Shown: positions 34,110 through 46,559 of the stretch, in pieces
Layout: every line of letters begins with the position of its first letter
Position numbering within the stretch: the stretch's first letter is position 1
Origin: Sycobia sp. Sy_11
Lineage: Eukaryota; Arthropoda; Insecta; Hymenoptera; Epichrysomallidae
Assembly (NCBI GenBank): GCA_018907035.1
Contig: JACCIC010000141.1
Coordinates: forward strand, 425,001-489,000
Reading direction: 5' to 3'
DNA length: 64,000 bases
Notes under the pieces: model-generated
The model's database searches: none
Seen by the model: only the letters and a program-made list of their open reading frames with translations
What the model was told of the DNA's origin: nothing
Position numbers and translations under genes: made by a program

Positions 34110-34936
34110 CTCGATAACATCATTTAATTTAACTTTTCAGCTCAAATTCATACATTGTATCAGAAAAGATGTAGAAAATAGAAAACGTAATTATAAATCA
34201 AATAAAAAACTGTACATCTAATAAAATAATACCTAGAACACATGGTTACATAATTTAACAATCATTTTTATTTCTGCAACCATTATAAATATCCTCTCCC
34301 TGGGATCTAAGTACAAGTTAGCTAACTTAGTAGGAGAATAACATCTACTAAAAATGTTGACAAATTTAATTACACTAATCTGCTTAGTGCGTAAAACTAT
34401 TACAATAAACTTAATACAAGTATTAAGTATAGAGATTTTAATACTAAATTATAACAATAAATATTAAGAAATCCTTAAAATATAAATCCGAAATTATTTT
34501 TATGGTATATATACTAATCAGGCAAATATACAGTTGGTCTCAATATTACTGACTATTCGAGAAACAAAAAACCCGTTCAATTTATATAATGTCAATGAAA
34601 CGTATGAAAACTATAGTATCAATCCTTTTAAAATCCTACAAACTGAAATTTATAGTATTACATTAAAAACTGAAATAATAATAATTTAAAAAAAATTATA
34701 ACATGCAACTTATTTATACAAACAAGGAAAAATTAACAAAAATGTATAAAAAAATAAATTATTTTTCAATCTATAATATTTACAATTGGAAGACCTATAT
34801 ACTTTTTAACTCAAATAGTCTTGATTCAAATGATATTCACTATTCATTATCGTTGGATAGGGGTATATTATTTACTAATATTTTCTATATGATTTAAAAA
34901 TTATATGTATCTTAATAATCAATATAAAATTCAAAT
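34110..34936. other. AT-rich non-coding stretch
   Basis: No gene or repeat recognised. Confidence 0.5.
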
Positions 34937-34946
34937 AATTATATGT

Positions 34947-35711
34947 ATAAGAAGCCGAAGATTTCTAGAGCGAAGGACTAATAAATTGGTGATCTGAGTT
35001 CTAATCTCGATGTCAACCAATGGAAATATAAAAATTTACATGTGCGTTTACAAACAACCATACGATTCAGACTATTACGTAAGGCGACCGATTTTATTTC
35101 TCGGTCAGTGGTAACACTGAAAACCTGTAACATCGCGACCATAATAGTAGATCTCTACTCTCTCGATTGAGACCTTGATGACCCTGAACAAAAACCGTAA
35201 ATCAAGTATTCTACCGCAATGTGCTCGAAAAATTACGAAAAAGGGTGCTCAGAGTGCGCCCAGAGATCGCGAAGATTGGGTCTGCATCACGACAATGCTC
35301 CCTGTCACAGTGTGTTCAGTGTCTCTTAGTTTTTGGCGTGTAAAGGCATTGCAATGTTGGCATTGACATGTCACCCTGCGACTTTTTCCTATTCCCCCAT
35401 TTGAAAAAATTCATCAAAGGTCAACATTTTGACTCCGTTGAAGACATCCAAGAATCTCTGACTTGAGTACTTGGAAAGGTCCCACAAGAAGAGTTCCAGG
35501 ATTGTTATAAAAACTGAAAAACACGCTGAAATATTATAGATGCGGAAGGGAACGACTTTGAAGGGAATCGCGGCGATGTACCTTAATTTTTAATTATACT
35601 CGATTTTTGCATTTTGTCGCATTACTTAATTGTCTGACCTCGTATACGTCCGTCGCTGATTAGCACTACTATTTAAGAACCTAACTAAAACGACGTTAAA
35701 TAATATACAAA
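34947..35711 (+). mobile_element. tRNA-derived SINE copy B, interrupted
   Basis: The 5' part (34947-35062) carries TTTCTAGAGCGAAGGACTA and a diverged B box GAGTTCTAATCTCG. The 3' part resumes at 35645 with CGTCCGTCGCTGATTAGCAC and ends GACGTTAAATAATATACAAAAATT. The direct repeats AATTATATGT at 34937-34946 and 35712-35721 bound the whole. A 580-bp miniature mariner splits it, showing that the SINE landed first. Confidence 0.85.
35063..35642 (+). mobile_element. Miniature mariner (internal deletion derivative)
   Basis: TA (35061-35062 and 35643-35644) flanks a 580-bp element. The left end CGATTCAGACTATTACGTAA and the right end, read inward, CGAGGTCAGACAATTAAGTA are diverged inverted repeats. 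The interior jumps from the 5' untranslated part to the transposase C-terminal half: LHHDNAPCHSVFSVS near 35290, then FIKGQ-like and VLGKVPQEEFQDCYKNW near 35460-35520 in shifting frames. The helix-turn-helix and first catalytic region are gone. The same family ends occur at 43103. Confidence 0.85.
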
Positions 35712-35721
35712 AATTATATGT

Positions 35722-37304
35722 TTAAATTAAAATAATGATTTATTCTCATATAGGTACTTGTTGTCTTTAATAAGCTTTATTATTGACATTGTTGGCATCT
35801 TAAATATAATACTAGCGGCGGAAAGGAAAATTAAAAAATGTCAGCTATGGGTGATACAGAAATACGCGTAAGTCTTGCTTCGATTAGTAAAATTTTAGAA
35901 TTCTTTATAAATTTCTTTGAAAAAACTGAAAATTACCGAAATACAGCAAAGTGAATTATAAGAAATGTTATAGCACAGTTCAAAATGTAAAACCAGTATC
36001 CTGGAGTTCTCTGCACATAATCGAAATGGTATTACAAAGGAAGTTTGCCGTAAAGAATTTTGCTTTTTATAAAAATATTAATATTAATTTAAGTTTTCAT
36101 TGTAGGTCTGAACTGAAGCTGTTAAAATTTATTTTGTAATATTGAAATGGTGAACAATCATAAAGAGTGTACCAACAATATAAAACTTAAATGCGATAAA
36201 AAACATTTACGGCTATGGTGATAATGATATTACTAAATAAAATACATATATAACAATTATTAAGAAAAATAAATTTATTTAAAAAATTATTTTCATTTAA
36301 TTCCTTTTTTTATTACCTTATGTGTTTAATTAAAATATTAAGAAAATAATTGTATCATATTTATTATATTTTTTCATATGTTAGGGAGTTATAAAATATA
36401 GTACAACCTTTAAGTTGCTCCCCGTGTAGAAATTTTAAGAACTATCCCTACGTTTATACCGGATTCCGATTAGATTGCATGGAGATTTCCCTGTCTACGT
36501 AAATCTAGACAGAATCCGACCAAAAACCGGCCAGGAAATCTTGAATATCCTTGTAGCTTTGATTTCATTAGATTTCCCGACCGGAATCCTGAATGTTCTT
36601 CTAGTCAAATCACTGAATAGGAGAATTTAACGGAATTCATTCAAAATTCTCGACAGCAAACGTATACATTCTGTTCTATTATTCTGTTTACTTACTGTTA
36701 TAAATATATATATCCAACATCCAAGATTTCTTTTCATACTACAAACGTATAAAATATAAAATCGTATTCTTCATTATATGTAAATGTAGCTTCTAAAGAA
36801 TTCTTATCTTCCCTGTACGAATTTTTATTGATCAAAAAAATATAAAATTATTAAATTATTTAAGCCTTATATATTGTGTACATATATATAGTAAAAACTA
36901 TTTGAGAAACAAATCATAGTATTTACTTATACTATATTTCTCTTATGTATTTGCATGTTTCTCGTTGACCGCGACGGCAAATAAACATCGCCGGATCTAT
37001 CATTTCGGAAATTCACAAACATTCGTTTGTGGCGCAGAAGTACGAGCAGATAAATAAAGGATATTTTTTGGAGTGTATCTCAGAAAATATTATTCACGAA
37101 TTATTAACAACAATATAGTCTAGAGTCTAAACGTAATAAGCGCCAAGAAGAAAACAGCCAAATTCACATATCAGATCACATAGCAGATAAATTCACATAT
37201 CACGTATCGAAAAGTTTATTTCTATGCTTTAGTATATTCAAATGACATTTCCCCTCCAAAGTATAGAGTAGGCGCCATTCTATCTCTTGTACGACCCTTT
37301 TTCG
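35722..37304. other. Non-coding; diverged GAAATCT-type repeat at about 36419-36620
   Basis: Mostly AT-rich. From 36419, CCCCGTGTAGAAATTTTAAG introduces a stretch with recurrent GATTTCC, GAATCC and TCTAGTC words that also characterise the element at 61758-63171, so a partial relative of that element may lie here. CCCTGTACGAATTTTTATTG near 36813 is another related edge. Confidence 0.45.
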
Positions 37305-37395
37305 ACACAAACACACACACACGCGCGCGCGCGCGCACACACACATGCACAAATTCATGCACGTACACGCACATGCGCGCGCGCACGCACATATC
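37305..37395 (+). repeat. (CA)n/(GC)n compound microsatellite
   Basis: Alternating ACAC and GCGC tracts; Arg/Ala/His/Thr frames across it are artefacts. Confidence 0.95.
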
Positions 37396-37399
37396 CGTT

Positions 37400-39337
37400 C
37401 AGTCATGCTGTGGTCTGCATGAAGAGGATTAGATACGATAGCAGAACTGGCGTACCGTTAAATCCTTTTACAGAGAACGACTTTTGTGCGCGGTTTTCCT
37501 CTTCCCTTATCCTAACTATTGTCGTCTTTAACATCGCCGAACAATCAATTATTCTGCATTCAGAAGCAATTGAACGTAACTAAACGCTCGCGTGATAAGC
37601 AAGAGAGATACATATACATATATATTCATATATATACTTGTCGAATCTTTTTATTATTTTGGAATATTATTCTAAATATTGTTCTGAAATACTTATTTCT
37701 ATACATATATATGTATCAGGCATAATGGTAAAAAGTTGATCAGTATACTATCTGAATATTTGAGTCTAGATTATTTAAGGACTACTACAATATTAAAACT
37801 TTCTATTACTAATTCAGTAATAAAAATAATTAATATTAATTTTTATTTGTAATTTTTGATGCTGCTGGGTCATACATGCCATAATATTTTATTTTTCTTA
37901 ACTTTTAAAATAAAAATGCGCATGTGCGTGATATGAGTATGCATTTGTGATAAGATTTTATATGAAGCGTAAAAAGTAAGATGAAAACTGACGTTCAATA
38001 GTAGAAACAAATTATAAAATTAGAAAATAAATGCTATAATTTTATATTATTTCTCTTATTTTGTATATTAAAAATAACATCAACAGCTACACATCGTTAA
38101 TGCATCCAGAGCCCCTGAGGACAATTATTAAAATATCTTCATAAATATCTCTTGGAGTAAACAAATTTATAGAATGAGAAAGAAATATTTTCATGAGATT
38201 GTCATTTTATATGAGCATTTGAAAAGACATCCATTTATGTTTTTTTCTAGTTTTTCCTATTGAAATCCAATTTGTAAAAAATTTGAATAAAATTCAAAAA
38301 TATAGCTACTCGACTTTTATAAAGAATGAGCTTATGTTTTTTGAGTTGTTCATTATAAATATCATGACCAAAGCTATAAAAATAATAGTTTTTTTAAAAT
38401 TTACAAACATATTTCAAATAAAATTTGTAGATCTCATAAAAATACATGTCTTCTCTCTTCTATACGATTTTTATAGGCAAGTGTTATTTCCGAATATCTC
38501 TTGTCTATATGATTACAAATTGACAAAACATATTTTTGTATAATTTTAATTAAGTTATTTCAGTAATTATTTCTTAGTATATTATACTAAGTATTTTATA
38601 CTAAATCTTAGTATTTTCGTTCTTTAGTTCTGATTATTTTAGTAATTATGTTATAATTGTCTGAAAATTGATCCTTATTTTAAATAGGCATTTGATTTTT
38701 ATTTTCATTCACTAATGTGTGTAAATACGAAGGAATGAGTTTTCAATTTTTAACAGTAGATTATATTATAAGCAATAAATATTATTCAGTATTATTGAAA
38801 AAAATAATGATAAAGATTAGAATTCATTCAGTAGTAATTGTGACTCTTGAATTATAATATTAGAAACACCTTTATTTTAACTCGAATGTGATTAATAAAT
38901 CATAAAATTATAAGACACATTATAGTATTATAAATTATTATACTAAGGAATTTTGGATAATCAATAATTATCTTCACCTCCCGAAAGGAAATTAAATATA
39001 CTCTTCTGAAACTGCAAGTCTATATATTGGGTTCGCAAAGAAGAGTGCGTAATATAGATCATAGAGCAACTTACAGTGGATTATAGAAAATATATGATGC
39101 ATTCAAACTCGGACAACATTTATATGAAAATATATGATGCATTCAAACTCGGCCAACTGAGCTCACGTAATCTTATCACAATGTACTATGTACGAGGTGG
39201 TGAGGCGAAGAGATAAACTCGTCTCTCTTTCATGTATTACTCGTCTTTGTACCCTTCTCTTTTCTTCTGAATCACAACAATCTAGCTCGTATGAAAATGC
39301 TTATCTTTTTCAAAATATTATTTATATATGTTACAAT
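37400..39337. other. AT-rich non-coding stretch
   Basis: No gene recognised. A local direct repeat, ATATGATGCATTCAAACTCG, occurs twice 39-40 bases apart near 39091-39150. Confidence 0.5.
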
Positions 39338-39350
39338 ATTCTATATATTC

Positions 39351-39434
39351 TTTTTTTTTTTTTTTTTTATGTTATTTAACGTCGCTCTATTTATGCTTCC
39401 AAATATCGGTGCTAATCAGCGACGGAGGTCTACG
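39351..39434 (-). mobile_element. tRNA-derived SINE copy C, 5'-truncated
   Basis: Only the 3' end remains: on the plus strand a T run, then TATGTTATTTAACGTCGCTC and AATCAGCGACGGAGGTCTACG. The 13-bp direct repeats ATTCTATATATTC at 39338-39350 and 39435-39447 prove a separate retroposition event that ended early. Confidence 0.9.
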
Positions 39435-39447
39435 ATTCTATATATTC

Positions 39448-41079
39448 TATATGAATACATTTGAACTTTGGTATGTTAGAAAATGTAATAATACAATTTT
39501 AATTAATGAACAATATAATTTTATTCAATTAAATTTGTTTTCTGAATCAATATTACAATTAAAACATAAAAGTTAGTGTTCACATTTCATAAATCTTGAA
39601 GCATATTTATTATGCAGAATTAAAGTCAGGAAAGCTTCAGTTTTTATTAATTTTCATTGTGTTTTGAAGAAAATTAAATAAATAAACTTCAGACAAGGAT
39701 CAATCGCCAATTCTGATGAAAATTTTAATACTTATGCATTTTGGAGAACTGGTTATGCATAACGTTGATTAAGAAATTGAATTTTTATAAAATGTTTTAT
39801 TCGTAATTTTAATCAATATCAACAAATTATATTTAGAAATTCAAATACTTAAAAATATAAACGCGACTTTAATGCATTTAAAATACTTAACTTACATTGA
39901 GTATTGAAATTAAGATATGCTCCTAAATAACAAGAAATAAAAATTAAATTATGATGTGTTCAGTAAAAAACATTTTTCTTTTACTTTTACAAACATAAAA
40001 TATTCACACATAAGATATATTTTTTAATTTAACATTTTTGTTTATTTTTGTTTACTTTTATAATAATTATGTGATTTGAAGGACATTTATTAATTTTATT
40101 ATAGATATTTATTACATATATTACAATAAGACTTCATATCGTTGTAAGTTTTTAATATCGTTGTAACATTTTGAAAAAAGAATTTATTGAAATGGACTAT
40201 TCAGAAAGTAATATTAAGAAATTCATTTTATTAAAAGCATTACATGTAATTTAATAAACATATCATTCACTTTAATATCTTAATTTCATTTGTTAATAAT
40301 AACAACTATTTCAAAAATTTCTTGATAGGTTGATTCAATATTTTCCTTACCACTGGCGTATCACATGCAACTCTATTGGTTACTATATAAGGAGTTTTTA
40401 ACATTTGTAATTATATGTAAAGTTGGAGTTTCAGAGTAATTGCGTTTGAAATTGAGTTCCGTTGAGTACTGTACAAATATATAATATAAAATAATTTCTA
40501 TTACAATATAATATCAAATGTAAAAAAACTTGGATATTAATGCATTCATGAGAGATTTCCAAGCTTTCTTTCATATTCAAATTAGTCATGCTCTCAAAAA
40601 GGAAAATGCTGTTAATGTCTATGCAATATTATCAGCACAATATTTTTGCAACGGTGTTGAATGCTAAGAATATATATACTACAATATAAATTCAAAAATA
40701 ATAATATTCAAAGCATAAAACAAACAAACAAATATAGCATTAAGTCCTGTGATGATAAAATATATTGAATTTCGGTTGAAACAGATACTATACTTTTGGG
40801 ACATTATAAGATTAAGGAAATAAATAATATGGAATTATGTAAGGTCTTTACATTATACATTTGTAAATAAATAGTTTTGTATATTAACTAATACAAATAA
40901 AATTTATTTATTATATATAAATATGAAAAATCTTATTTTTTTTCTCTAACTATTGCGTGAATTATTGAATCCAAACCATTTTACGTAAAGATGATGTCCT
41001 TTTCCTTTTAACACTTTTTCTACAAAGTAAATGTCTGAATATTAAGCCTTTATTAATTCTTGCTCGTACAAAACTACCT
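39448..41079. other. AT-rich non-coding stretch
   Basis: No gene or repeat recognised. Confidence 0.5.
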
Positions 41080-41660
41080 TTTTGATTATACAATTTATTA
41101 TACTGCAATATTCTGATCTTGATCGTCTTTTAATTGATACGTTATTATCGGTCTCGTTGGCAATACCTGTTTTCCAGAATGACAGTTATACGAAACTGCT
41201 AATATGTATGCCATTTAGAAGGATTAATCTTATTCCAAGAATCATATCAATGAGCTATTTTTGAAAGAAACAAATATTTCTATAATTACTGATGACAAAA
41301 TTAAGCAAATTGAAACTGAAATCCTTGGTCAGTGTAACCATAAGTTTAAGTTTTAGAAAGGAAGAATACAACTAAATAGTTCTGTCTTTTGAGATGTTTA
41401 TAAATCCAAAATTCCAGAACAGTTAGCAAAAAATATAATTTACACAAAAGATTTGTTTCATGATCCAGTCGTTAACCATGAGAAAAAATTGGAAGTTTTA
41501 AAAAGTATCGAATGTTTTGTACAAATTCTAGCAGGACAATAACCCATGACTGTAGAAAGCGCCAAAAATATTTTTCATGAGCAAAAAGCATAGACCAAGC
41601 AAGGGATAAACTGTCCGAAGAAGTCAAGTCCGATTCTGAAATATTACAATATCTATAATG
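41080..41660 (+). pseudogene. Decayed coding relic, possibly nuclease-like (weak)
   Basis: Several plus-strand fragments read as broken protein: DDKIKQIETEILGQCNHKFK near 41290, then SSVF and DVYKSKIPEQLAKNIIYTKD near 41390-41450, then FHDPVVNHEKKLEVLKSIEC near 41460-41510. The order and wording remind me of YqaJ-type exonuclease domains carried by some insect mobile DNA, but catalytic residues cannot be assigned. Stops break it at short intervals. It may equally be an unrelated dead gene. Confidence 0.25.
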
Positions 41661-43100
41661 TAAAAAGCCCAATTTTGACAATAGAATTTTACGATTATAT
41701 AATCAAAATCAGTTAGGTTGTCTTAACTATGAGAATATATTGATTTGTTTTTATTTTGAGTATTAATTTTTATTTCAGATTCTATAAGAGTAATTCTAAA
41801 AAAGGACAGACGACGGTCATTATATAATTAATTAATTACATTATTTTATATAGATTGTAAGAACAATAAAAATATTTGTACATTTAGAATTTTTTGATAT
41901 CATAATTTCATACTATAATGTCAAATTTAATATAAATTTGTAAATTATATTCTTTAAATTAATCAATAATATTTTTCAAAAGTATCCGTTTTACTATTAA
42001 AATTTAAAGTAAAAGATGATTGAGTTTGAGGTCATGGATTAGATAAATTTTTTAATTAAATTGAATGTAATTTTTTATTCATTGTATTATTTTTATATAT
42101 CTAATATATACATATTCAGAATATTCTAATCTATTAATACGCTTGCTTTGGCTAAAATACATAACGAACAATAATCGAGATGTAATGATGACGATAACTC
42201 CAGTTAAACTGACAAAAAATGCAAGAGTCGGTATCCACGATGTCCCGTTTTAATATATGGATTCAATTTTAAGACATACATAGGCATCATACAAAAAAAT
42301 TGTTCATGCAAAAGATGCTCAGAACAAAGGGGTACATCTTTTGGTCCGATTACTTTCGACCTTGACCTTCATTTTCAAGGTCATTTAAAGGTAAAAATGT
42401 TTTTCTAAAATAAGAATCTTTATTTTTGATAGCGGAAAGAGCGGGAAATGTTACGTTCAAAATTATATTTCACAATTTTTTTATGAAGTAAGGTTATTTC
42501 ATAAAAATTCATTCTATTTGATATCATTTTCTGATTGAGCAATTGTATTATGTACACTTTTCTAAGCAATATTAAAGCCTAAATGATTAATCTGAAGTAA
42601 AAATATTAGTATGCTAAAAATTAAAATTAAAACTTCAAATAAATGATGAACAATCTGACTGCCCCCTACACGAATTTTTGCTAAATCTTCTTCTGCTAAC
42701 TGGTTCAACATTTCGAGCTGATTTTGGCTTCTTATCAGGATCTAAATAAAAATTTTATAATAAAGCTTATATACCTCTATCTCCACTAATAAATATTTAC
42801 ATAAATATCATTATTAAAAATCTATAATATACTCACTCTCATATTAATATGAATCTAATACAATACATTCAATATATAATTAAGATTATTGAAGAATGAT
42901 AAATGTTATATAATTTATTTGACTGTAATATTAAATTTACATTATTCCGATTCTTTAAAATGTGAATACTTTCGAGACTCTCCCTTTTATACTTATTTTT
43001 AATAAACTGTTCTAAAATATCAACAACCTTAAAATCTAAAGAATACAATAATGTTAACAACGTTCTTTTAAACTAGATGTAATATTTAAACTCCATAAAC
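41661..43100. other. AT-rich non-coding stretch
   Basis: No gene seen apart from a hormone-receptor-like half-site cluster at 42359-42386 (listed separately). Confidence 0.5.
42359..42386. promoter_or_regulatory. Cluster of AGGTCA half-sites
   Basis: GACCTTGACCTTCATTTTCA followed by AGGTCATTTA holds three copies of the nuclear-receptor half-site AGGTCA: two in one orientation and one inverted. TCAAGGTCA also fits the extended site known for FTZ-F1/ERR-type monomer receptors. It lies in the presumed rough intron. Function is inference; such sequences also occur in repeats. Confidence 0.3.
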
Positions 43101-43102
43101 TA

Positions 43103-43500
43103 TGAGGTCAGATAATTAAGCAATGCGACCGATTTTATTTCTCGGCCTGTGGTAACATTGCGAACCAGTAATTCCGCCACCGTAATAGTAGATCTTTACT
43201 CTCTCGATTGACACCTTGACAACCCTTATACGATCATTTCTTCGCCAACTGTTTAGTGTTTTCTAACAATACGCGAGTAGTGTATGTCAGGAAAATGCAA
43301 CAGAGAAATTTAGAGCAATGGTGCGCGATAAAATTTTGTGTGAAACTCGGCGAAACCGCGACAGAAACTTATGAAAAAGTGCTTAAAGTGTATGGTAGTC
43401 GTAGTTAGGTGCTTCGGTGGTATGCCGATTTTAAAAAAGGCCGTGAGTGTCAAAGACAAGACGCGGAGAATAAGCGCGGGGAAACGAGCTCCGCCATCCG
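43103..43500 (+). pseudogene. mariner relic, 5' half
   Basis: The left end TGAGGTCAGATAATTAAGCA follows TA at 43101 and matches the ends of the miniature mariner at 35063. The transposase N-terminus is readable as MQQRNLEQWCAIKFCVKLGE near 43300 with TATETYEKVLKVYGS, then RWYADFKKGRECQ near 43410. It then breaks near a GC-rich junction at about 43480. No catalytic core was identified with confidence and no right end found. Confidence 0.8.
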
Positions 43501-43589
43501 TTGGTCAGCCCATGCTGCTGCAAGACAACACGAATCCACATTCCATGTGTGACCATCTTCGGTTACCTCGGCATCAGACAACTTGGGCG

Positions 43590-43622
43590 ATCAGCTCTCT
43601 CTCTCTCTCTCTCTCTCTCTCG
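43590..43622 (+). repeat. (CT)n microsatellite
   Basis: Thirty-odd bases of CT. A CT run also occurs at a similar internal position of the gypsy LTRs (18920, 27320). Confidence 0.9.
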
Positions 43623-43957
43623 CTCACTTTTCATTTTATCCAACCTCATGCCGCCGCCGAGCCGACGGCCTTTGGTCTGTACACGAGACAAGTGACTCGT
43701 GCGCCTTCGACCATTGCTTTTTTCTATTTTTCGTTTATAATAAACGACTACCTCGTTTCTATTTTACCTCTGTGTTTCATTCATTTCGGAAAAATACCTT
43801 TTGGCTCTCCTGCAGCGAGTATTTTGGATTTAGCACTTCTCTTAGCTACTCCTCTTCTTTACCAGAATATTTTCGGGGCCCGGGTCAGCGGGGCACTTCA
43901 ATTGCAATGACCGTATTCAACGTCTTCCTGCTCGAGGCGGACACGTATACTGTTATA
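43590..43957 (+). mobile_element. LTR remnant related to the 18-27 kb gypsy LTR
   Basis: The end GCTCGAGGCGGACACGTATA and CTGTTATA corresponds to GCTCGAGGCGGACACGCGCA and CCGTTACA of the gypsy LTRs. CGGGGCCCGGGTCAGCGGGGCA just upstream parallels the GGGGCTAAGCCCAGCCGGGCA of those LTRs. A CT run and an AATAAA stretch (TAATAAACGAC near 43738) are at comparable positions. The 5' part is missing or replaced by the mariner relic. I infer an old truncated LTR of a related family. Confidence 0.65.
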
Positions 43958-46559
43958 GTACAAATTTGAACACTACTTATACTATAAAATAATTTTCAGG
44001 AATATGAGTGGATGTGGGCCGCGAAAATAAATGATATGTGACGTGATCCGTGTTAAATCATTACTCCTCTATGAAACTATGTGTGCTGGTAAGAGCGACT
44101 ATCAAAGTGTCGCGAACTACAAAGTATCCGGCATATAATAACGTGCACTCTAAAGAAAAAAAAAATTGCGCACAATAAAAAAGAAAAGAAGAATAAGCTG
44201 ATAAAATAGATTCGTGAAAATGACTTAAAAAAGATTATATTCAAAACGCAGGACAAGATTCGAAGTTGACGTTCGACACAAGTCCATGCATATTAAATGC
44301 TCAGCTATCTTATCACTAGTAAGTGGAAATATATTTATTGGCGTTTTGATTCATTTTTACTTTTTCATATCTCGCATTTACTTACGAATACGTACGGAAC
44401 AGTGCCAGCTACATTTTTGGCCACTGCTTGCTAAGAATCATTAGCTGATTTGGTCGCAGAATTGGATCTACAATACACGTAGGTGACTTCATAGCTGAGG
44501 GAAACCCAGTGAATGATATTGATTTAAATGCTTAGTTCTGCTGATATATCTGTTAGAAAATGCGCAGCCAATCATAGATATTTAAATTTTTTGAGTTCTC
44601 AAGCAATAATTAAGCACTAAATGAGAAGGGCCCTAAGAGCCGTGGGACTTAAACACGGTTTAAGCGATCACCATTCGAGGCGGCATGAGTCAGAGCCAGA
44701 TTGTCATAGACTGAGATGGGACATCAAGAGTAAATGAGGCCGCTTGTTACAAGATCATAAATAAAATAAATTATGTAATGCGTGAAGCATAAATTAACAA
44801 AGACAAAATATTATACAAAAATATTAATATTAATAATTTCATAAGAATATCCTTGAAAATAGTAATAAAAAATATTAACAAATAACAATCATTATTAATA
44901 AATTTTTATAAAATGCTCAACAAGATGCTTTCTTGGTTAAAAAATATTGATCAGGACACATGATGTAGAGTTGAAGCAATAAAATCTGCGCGTCGATGAC
45001 AATATAAAAAATATGCGACAAAGTTGGACAGATTCGAACTGAGACGTGTTTTCGAGAAGATGCTGCATATAGACATCGGCACAGCCCATTCAAACATATT
45101 GGAGAGAATGAATTCTGAATTACAATGTATACCAGACATCATGATAATTTTCCCCCATTCAATAGCATTAATGTAATTCCTTAATATATTTGTTACCAAG
45201 ATGCTTGCACGACCGGAAAAGATAAAAGGAAATCCCATCGCCAAATGACGAATAGTCGCGGAAAAAGAGAACACAATGTATCTTCACGTAATTATAACAC
45301 GCGATCTTGAATATAAGACGGTCGGGCATTGTTTTACAAATGTTTTGAAAAAAAAATTAAACTGCTACAGATGACGAGAAAAGGACGTGGCAATGTCAGC
45401 CTACTCAATGTACGACCAAAAAAGATACTATCCGAAAAATGCCTGAAGGCACAGAATACAGAAATCAATCCTAATACCCGAATATACACCAAGGCTTCAC
45501 AAAACAGCGACAGAAATTGCTGTGCTGTTCTGATAAGACAATGAGTATCCAACAGGTAGTTGGTAAGCGCGATCATTATTTATTAACTGACCGATATTCA
45601 TGACGTGTTGAGCAAAGTGTTTCTCAAGCTAAACAAACAAAAAAATGATATTGCCGATATTGGCAGATCCAGGAACACGATAGTCCACTACCGAACCTTC
45701 ACCAGAAAGCTACTGAAGATCAAAATTATATCAGTAGCATCCTTCATGCATTATCTAACGGGCAATTAGACGTCAAAGATGGTAAACTAGAACTGAATCT
45801 TTGTATCAATGATAAGATAACGCTTTCACGTTTTAAAGTACCAATCACTTTAAAATATAACGTGATATAATGCATTGACATATTGACTCAATGATAAGTA
45901 GCTATGAACTTATCGGGTACTACATGGCACAATATTTAAGTGATAAGAAAATTTGCAACTCGAAATGATTATCAGACGCATCCGATCACCGAAGTTGATA
46001 GTGCGAAGAAGCCTGAAAACTATAAGCAAAACAAACCGCAGAAAAGGAAAAAAATTGTATAATAACCGTATGAAAAAAAAAAGGAGTGGTATAATTGAAA
46101 AATTCAAAGTTTTTGCATTAAACCAGTGACAGTTTCTAATTGGAAATTTAAGAACGGTATTTTGTTTACAGACAGGTGGAACATAAATACTAATTCACTA
46201 ATTCCCAGCATACAGAGTTGAAAAATAGTAATGCCTTCCCCCGAAAAAAGAACGCCTCTTACGAATAGCAAACACGAACAGCGACCAAGACACAGAAAAA
46301 CAATTATATTAGGATTAAATTAAATAAGAATAAAGTGGTTCAAATAATAAAGTTAACAAGGAACAATTAATAAAATAAATAACTTGAAAAGAGTACCAGG
46401 GTACATGTATCATCTACATGTAGTAGAGATCTCCACGAAGATGTACAATATTGAATGAGGAAGAAGCTGACGTTAAGGCCGCCTTATGCCGATAGCATCA
46501 CTTCAAAGACTGCAGGCAACCCGGAAAAAAGAGACTACGGTCTGAAAAGAAGAAAATTG
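43958..46559. other. Non-coding, probably decayed retroelement DNA
   Basis: A purine-rich plus strand with many short frames but no domain I can name. The minus-strand lower end of the gypsy relic at 46560-49300 should place its RNase H and integrase here, but no motif is readable. Confidence 0.35.

Larger units (their letters stand above)
31500..34110 (-). pseudogene. Decayed non-LTR (LINE) retrotransposon
   Basis: On the minus strand the RT start is readable: KMKNKKAPGEDDIPIEFIKH near 31690-31760, then EILNEL and VWKIARIYIHQEE near 31590-31650. All of these match the fingers region of non-LTR reverse transcriptases. Upstream on the minus strand, EAIGKFRPKKRRKGVITVG near 31880-31950 fits the linker before the RT. 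Charged coiled-coil-like text such as SIREQQRSIEKLSEERVAKT near 33740-33820 fits an ORF1. The plus strand is pyrimidine-rich through the whole stretch, as expected for antisense of an A-rich LINE. Stops are frequent and the boundaries are estimates. Confidence 0.65.

Noticed and set aside
42660..42745. Possible extra minus-strand rough exon (DPDKKPKSARNVEPVSRRRF) after a good acceptor
   Set aside because: No donor gives a phase compatible with the homeobox exon, and the CCCCCTACACGAATTTTT edge resembles repeat edges near 36813.
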